From assembly GCA_001595885.1 (NCBI GenBank), contig LSSH01000032.1:1-6515 (forward strand): a DNA stretch of 6,515 nt. Direction: 5' to 3'. Shown here one piece after another: positions 4,759 through 6,515 of the stretch (position 1 is its first letter; every line of letters begins with the position of its first letter). The position numbers were made by a program, and so were the translations under genes. The DNA comes from Candidatus Proteinoplasmatales archaeon SG8-5. Its GTDB lineage: Archaea; Thermoplasmatota; Thermoplasmata; SG8-5. The notes beneath the pieces are model-generated. The model saw nothing but the letters and a program-made list of their open reading frames with translations, did not search any database and had not been told where the DNA came from.

Positions 4759-4763
4759 TAGCA

Positions 4764-4955
4764 ATGCAAGGCACCGTAAAGTGGTACAACCGTATCAAAG
4801 CCTACGGCTTCATTGAGGTCGAAGGCGAGAAGGACATCTTCGTGCACAAGAGCGCACTGCCCGAGAACGTGGTCCTCTACGAAGGCGACAGCGTCGAGTT
4901 CGAGGTAGAGGAGACGGACAAGGGCACGCAGGCCGTCAACGTCCAGAAGCTATAA
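4764..4955 (+). CDS. Cold-shock domain protein (CspA family)
   Basis: A 63-residue single cold-shock domain, slightly shorter than bacterial CspA (about 66-70). The family forms a five-stranded OB barrel that binds single-stranded RNA and DNA and acts as an RNA chaperone. It starts with MQGTVKWYN; the RNP1 site is KAYGFI (residues 12-17), where the usual KGFGFI has Gly replaced by Ala and Phe by Tyr; RNP2 is DIFVHKSAL (24-32). The end, EETDKGTQAVNVQKL, is the usual C-terminal strand. The protein is acidic, in keeping with the family. It is a single-gene unit on its own promoter. Such proteins are patchily distributed in Archaea, consistent with ancient transfer from bacteria. Confidence 0.96.
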   Translation: MQGTVKWYNRIKAYGFIEVEGEKDIFVHKSALPENVVLYEGDSVEFEVEETDKGTQAVNVQKL

Positions 4956-5160
4956 CATCTTGATAAATATCCGAATACAATACCAGGAATACCAACACCA
5001 GGGAAGGAAGACTCTTTATGCAAACATGAATGGTCAGCGGGAGCGCAATTCCCTCATCACGAATGCCCAGGTTAACTTTGTGTTCATTACAGCCTCGGCC
5101 GAACGCAAACGATTTATGGGCGTTCCTTCTTTTCGGCACCGGGAACAGGGGCGCACGGCC
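4956..5160 (+). other. Gap between cold-shock and membrane-protein genes
   Basis: The downstream frame is open through this gap from 4960, but the translated sequence is low in coding character and has no well-placed ribosome binding site. Two TATA-like sites are seen: CTTTATGC (about 5013-5020) and ATTTATGG (about 5112-5119). The second is about 42-49 nt before ATG 5161 and could serve it. No clear terminator for the cold-shock gene was found. Confidence 0.3.
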
Positions 5161-5721
5161 ATGGAAGAAGAGGAAGGAGCTAAGAAGAAACAGACAATCA
5201 TGGTAGCTATCATAGCCGTTGCCGTCTGCGCAGTCCTGCTGCTGGCCTTCTTCTTACTGCAGGAGGGCGGCGGAGAGAGACTCATCACGACTGAGGCCCG
5301 GGAGTTCACGCTGACGGCTGATGACGTACCGGCAGAATGGACATTGAAGATGCAGAGCCCCATACCAGAGAGCCCGCGTTTCGACGGCTTCGGGTCAGGT
5401 CATTACTCGTTCTTCGAGAAGGGCGATCATCTGCAATTCACCACACTCGCCAACACGGTGAGCATATACCAGTCCATCTATTGGGCCGAGCAATGCCACC
5501 GGACCCTGAACGGCGAGTATCAGAACGACGAGACCTTCCTTACCGGGACGGTCGAGACCGGAACAGAAGGGTTCTACGCCGTGAAGGACAACGTCGGGTA
5601 CCTGAACTTCAGACGGGCCAACGTGGTCGTCGACCTGACCGTCATCTCGGCCGAGGACACCGCCATAGACGTAAACACCCTCATCAGCTTCGCCAACACC
5701 GTCGATGCCAAGATGACCTGA
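5161..5721 (+). CDS. Membrane-anchored extracytoplasmic protein, unrecognised
   Basis: A 186-residue protein from ATG 5161. The N-terminus is acidic then basic (MEEEEGAKKKQ), followed by one membrane helix at about residues 12-33 (TIMVAIIAVAVCAVLLLAFFLL) and a roughly 150-residue domain on the outside (positive charges precede the helix). The domain begins EFTLTADDVPAEWTLK, a phrase seen in surface and lipoprotein domains of the sensor or PsbP-like sort, then has an aromatic-rich middle (HYSFFEKGDHLQFTTLANTVSIYQSIYWAEQ), a single Cys, and ends with VVVDLTVISAEDTAIDVNTLISFANTVDAKM. I chose 5161 because 15 or more upstream codons would add an unlikely Arg-rich leader; ATG 5116 is the main alternative. 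Function unknown. Confidence 0.8.
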   Translation: MEEEEGAKKKQTIMVAIIAVAVCAVLLLAFFLLQEGGGERLITTEAREFTLTADDVPAEWTLKMQSPIPESPRFDGFGSGHYSFFEKGDHLQFTTLANTVSIYQSIYWAEQCHRTLNGEYQNDETFLTGTVETGTEGFYAVKDNVGYLNFRRANVVVDLTVISAEDTAIDVNTLISFANTVDAKMT

Positions 5722-5758
5722 AGCCGGGCCTTGCGGCGGGTCAGCCCTATTTAGCCTA

Positions 5759-6013
5759 CTACTTCCATTTATCCCTGTTCACCAGCCCGATGGCCATATA
5801 ACTCACGGCAAGGCCCACCAGGTACACGAAGAAGATGCCCACCGCCAGCATCAGCACGATACCAACCGGCAGCAGGCCGACGCCTATTACGAAGAAGGCC
5901 TTGTAGTTGGTCTCCTTCTGCTGCATCATTCCCCTTTTCCTCAGAACGATTACCACGGCCACCAGTATGATCACCATGACGATGCCTACGATCAAGCCCA
6001 ACAGGACCCACAT
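5759..6013 (-). CDS. Small three-helix membrane protein
   Basis: An 84-residue integral membrane protein from ATG 6013. Helix 1 is about residues 2-23 (WVLLGLIVGIVMVIILVAVVIV), followed by a basic turn (LRKRG) and a polar loop (MMQQKETNYK). A 40-residue hydrophobic stretch then fits two helices (AFFVIGVGLLPVGIVLMLAVG and IFFVYLVGLAVSYMAIGLV), ending in NRDKWK. GGAGGG at 6029-6024 is 10 nt from ATG 6013 and only 4 nt from the alternative GTG 6019; other genes here use 7-9 nt, so ATG is preferred. It converges on the 5161-5721 gene, 37 nt away, and follows the zinc-ribbon gene by 45 nt, so it may be co-transcribed with it. Family not recognised. Confidence 0.8.
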   Translation of the reverse strand: MWVLLGLIVGIVMVIILVAVVIVLRKRGMMQQKETNYKAFFVIGVGLLPVGIVLMLAVGIFFVYLVGLAVSYMAIGLVNRDKWK

Positions 6014-6058
6014 GCTCACTGACCCTCCGGCCCGTAATCACCGCGCGCACTCAAAGGA

Positions 6059-6208
6059 TTAGCCATACTTCCCCCGGCTGACCCCGAGCACGCTCTCGCA
6101 GTGGGGGCACGAGTAAATCACGTCCTGCCGGAGGAATCCCGCGCCCTTCTGCTCCATGACGATTGTCTCGAACGAAATCTGATTCTTGCAATGCGGACAC
6201 CTAGCCAT
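6059..6208 (-). CDS. Zinc-ribbon protein, 49 residues
   Basis: A very small protein with two CPHC knuckles, at residues 4-7 and 34-37 (MARCPHCKNQI... and YSCPHCESVLG). The 26-residue gap is that of a classic zinc ribbon that binds one Zn ion through four cysteines. Such proteins bind nucleic acids or protein partners; the partner cannot be told. I start at ATG 6208: the frame is open to 6298, but the extra N-terminal stretch is unlike protein, and a TATA box (TTTAAGTAC, 6239-6231) lies about 23 nt before ATG 6208, indicating a leaderless mRNA that would exclude the longer start. The three-helix membrane protein gene follows downstream. Confidence 0.87.
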   Translation of the reverse strand: MARCPHCKNQISFETIVMEQKGAGFLRQDVIYSCPHCESVLGVSRGKYG

Positions 6209-6230
6209 GATAATGTGTATATCACCGACC

Positions 6231-6239
6231 GTACTTAAA
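6231..6239 (-). promoter_or_regulatory. TATA box of zinc-ribbon gene
   Basis: TTTAAGTAC on the minus strand ends about 23 nt before ATG 6208, the spacing of a leaderless archaeal promoter. It argues that the zinc-ribbon gene is transcribed apart from the 60-residue gene upstream. Confidence 0.5.
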
Positions 6240-6319
6240 CGTGCCTTGGGTATTCCCCAGGATTGCCCCGGTCTGGATCGAACGTTCATAGTTATCATTC
6301 ACCCGAGATAATCAAGAAA

Positions 6320-6502
6320 CTAGTCAACCAGTTCCACAATCATCACTGAGTCGACCTTTGCCGTCGCCCCCATGGGCTGGAAGGTCGGCTTCGCGTGTGG
6401 GAAGACCGCGATGATGTCCCCCTTCAGCTCGTTCAGGAACCGCTCCAGCTTGTCCCGGATGTCGTCCTTGCCTACATCGACCCGATGAACCCTGTACTGC
6501 AT
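6320..6502 (-). CDS. Small protein with DUF4177-like layout
   Basis: A complete 60-residue protein near the window end. It reads strand (MQYRVHRVDVG), helix (KDDIRDKLERFLNELKG), strand (DIIAVFPHAKPT), loop and final strand (VDSVMIVELVD). The order, with LxxxLNEL followed by a G-x-I-x-x-V-x-P strand, resembles DUF4177-type small proteins, whose function is unknown; the match is by eye only. The start is set by GGTGAT (6514-6509), 6 nt before ATG 6502. A competing frame from 6509 overlaps that site and is Gly/Arg-rich and unlikely. Gap to the zinc-ribbon gene is 111 nt. Confidence 0.78.
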   Translation of the reverse strand: MQYRVHRVDVGKDDIRDKLERFLNELKGDIIAVFPHAKPTFQPMGATAKVDSVMIVELVD

Positions 6503-6515
6503 TTGTCAATCACCA

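Overview
The window is archaeal. The first 1.3 kb is a compact translation cluster with the order PDCD5-family protein, ribosomal protein eL39, ribosomal protein eL31 and initiation factor aIF6, which is an arrangement found only in Archaea. Ribosome binding sites match the archaeal GGAGGTGATC pattern, usually 7-9 nt before the start. Other genes have an A/T-rich TATA-like box about 23-26 nt before the ATG and no ribosome binding site, which suggests leaderless mRNAs. Genes are fairly GC-rich and intergenic regions are AT-rich. With a bacterial-type cold-shock protein also present, I lean towards a euryarchaeon of the Thermoplasmata/Methanomassiliicoccales type. That placement is inference.

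Layout: (1) 1-1328, plus strand: translation operon, with the PDCD5 gene cut by the window edge. (2) 1329-1577: AT-rich gap with a possible small RNA and then a TATA box. (3) 1578-2668, plus strand: five closely packed small genes of 42, 58, 65, 57 and 119 codons, none recognised, each with its own ribosome binding site, closed by a GC hairpin and T-tract at 2693-2725. (4) 2726-2851: two 47-bp identical direct repeats with a 63-bp period, each followed by a T-tract. (5) 2947-3282, minus: a small exported Pro/Cys-containing protein that apparently starts at CTG, ending in a large hairpin. (6) 3429-4166, minus: an HD-domain phosphohydrolase. (7) 4270-4497, minus: a 75-residue unknown. (8) 4764-4955, plus: a cold-shock protein with a strong ribosome binding site. 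(9) 5161-5721, plus: a membrane-anchored extracytoplasmic protein. (10) 5759-6502, minus: three small genes, namely a three-helix membrane protein, a two-CPHC zinc ribbon and a 60-residue protein with a DUF4177-like layout.

The first four genes serve ribosome assembly and translation. In many euryarchaea the aIF6 gene is followed by rplX/L18a, prefoldin alpha and ftsY; here that continuation is absent and the orphan small-gene cluster lies next. This cluster is the best candidate for an undescribed system. Its promoter and leader closely match those of the exported small protein encoded about 0.3 kb further on the other strand, which suggests shared control. The remaining genes look like ordinary single-gene units with their own promoters.
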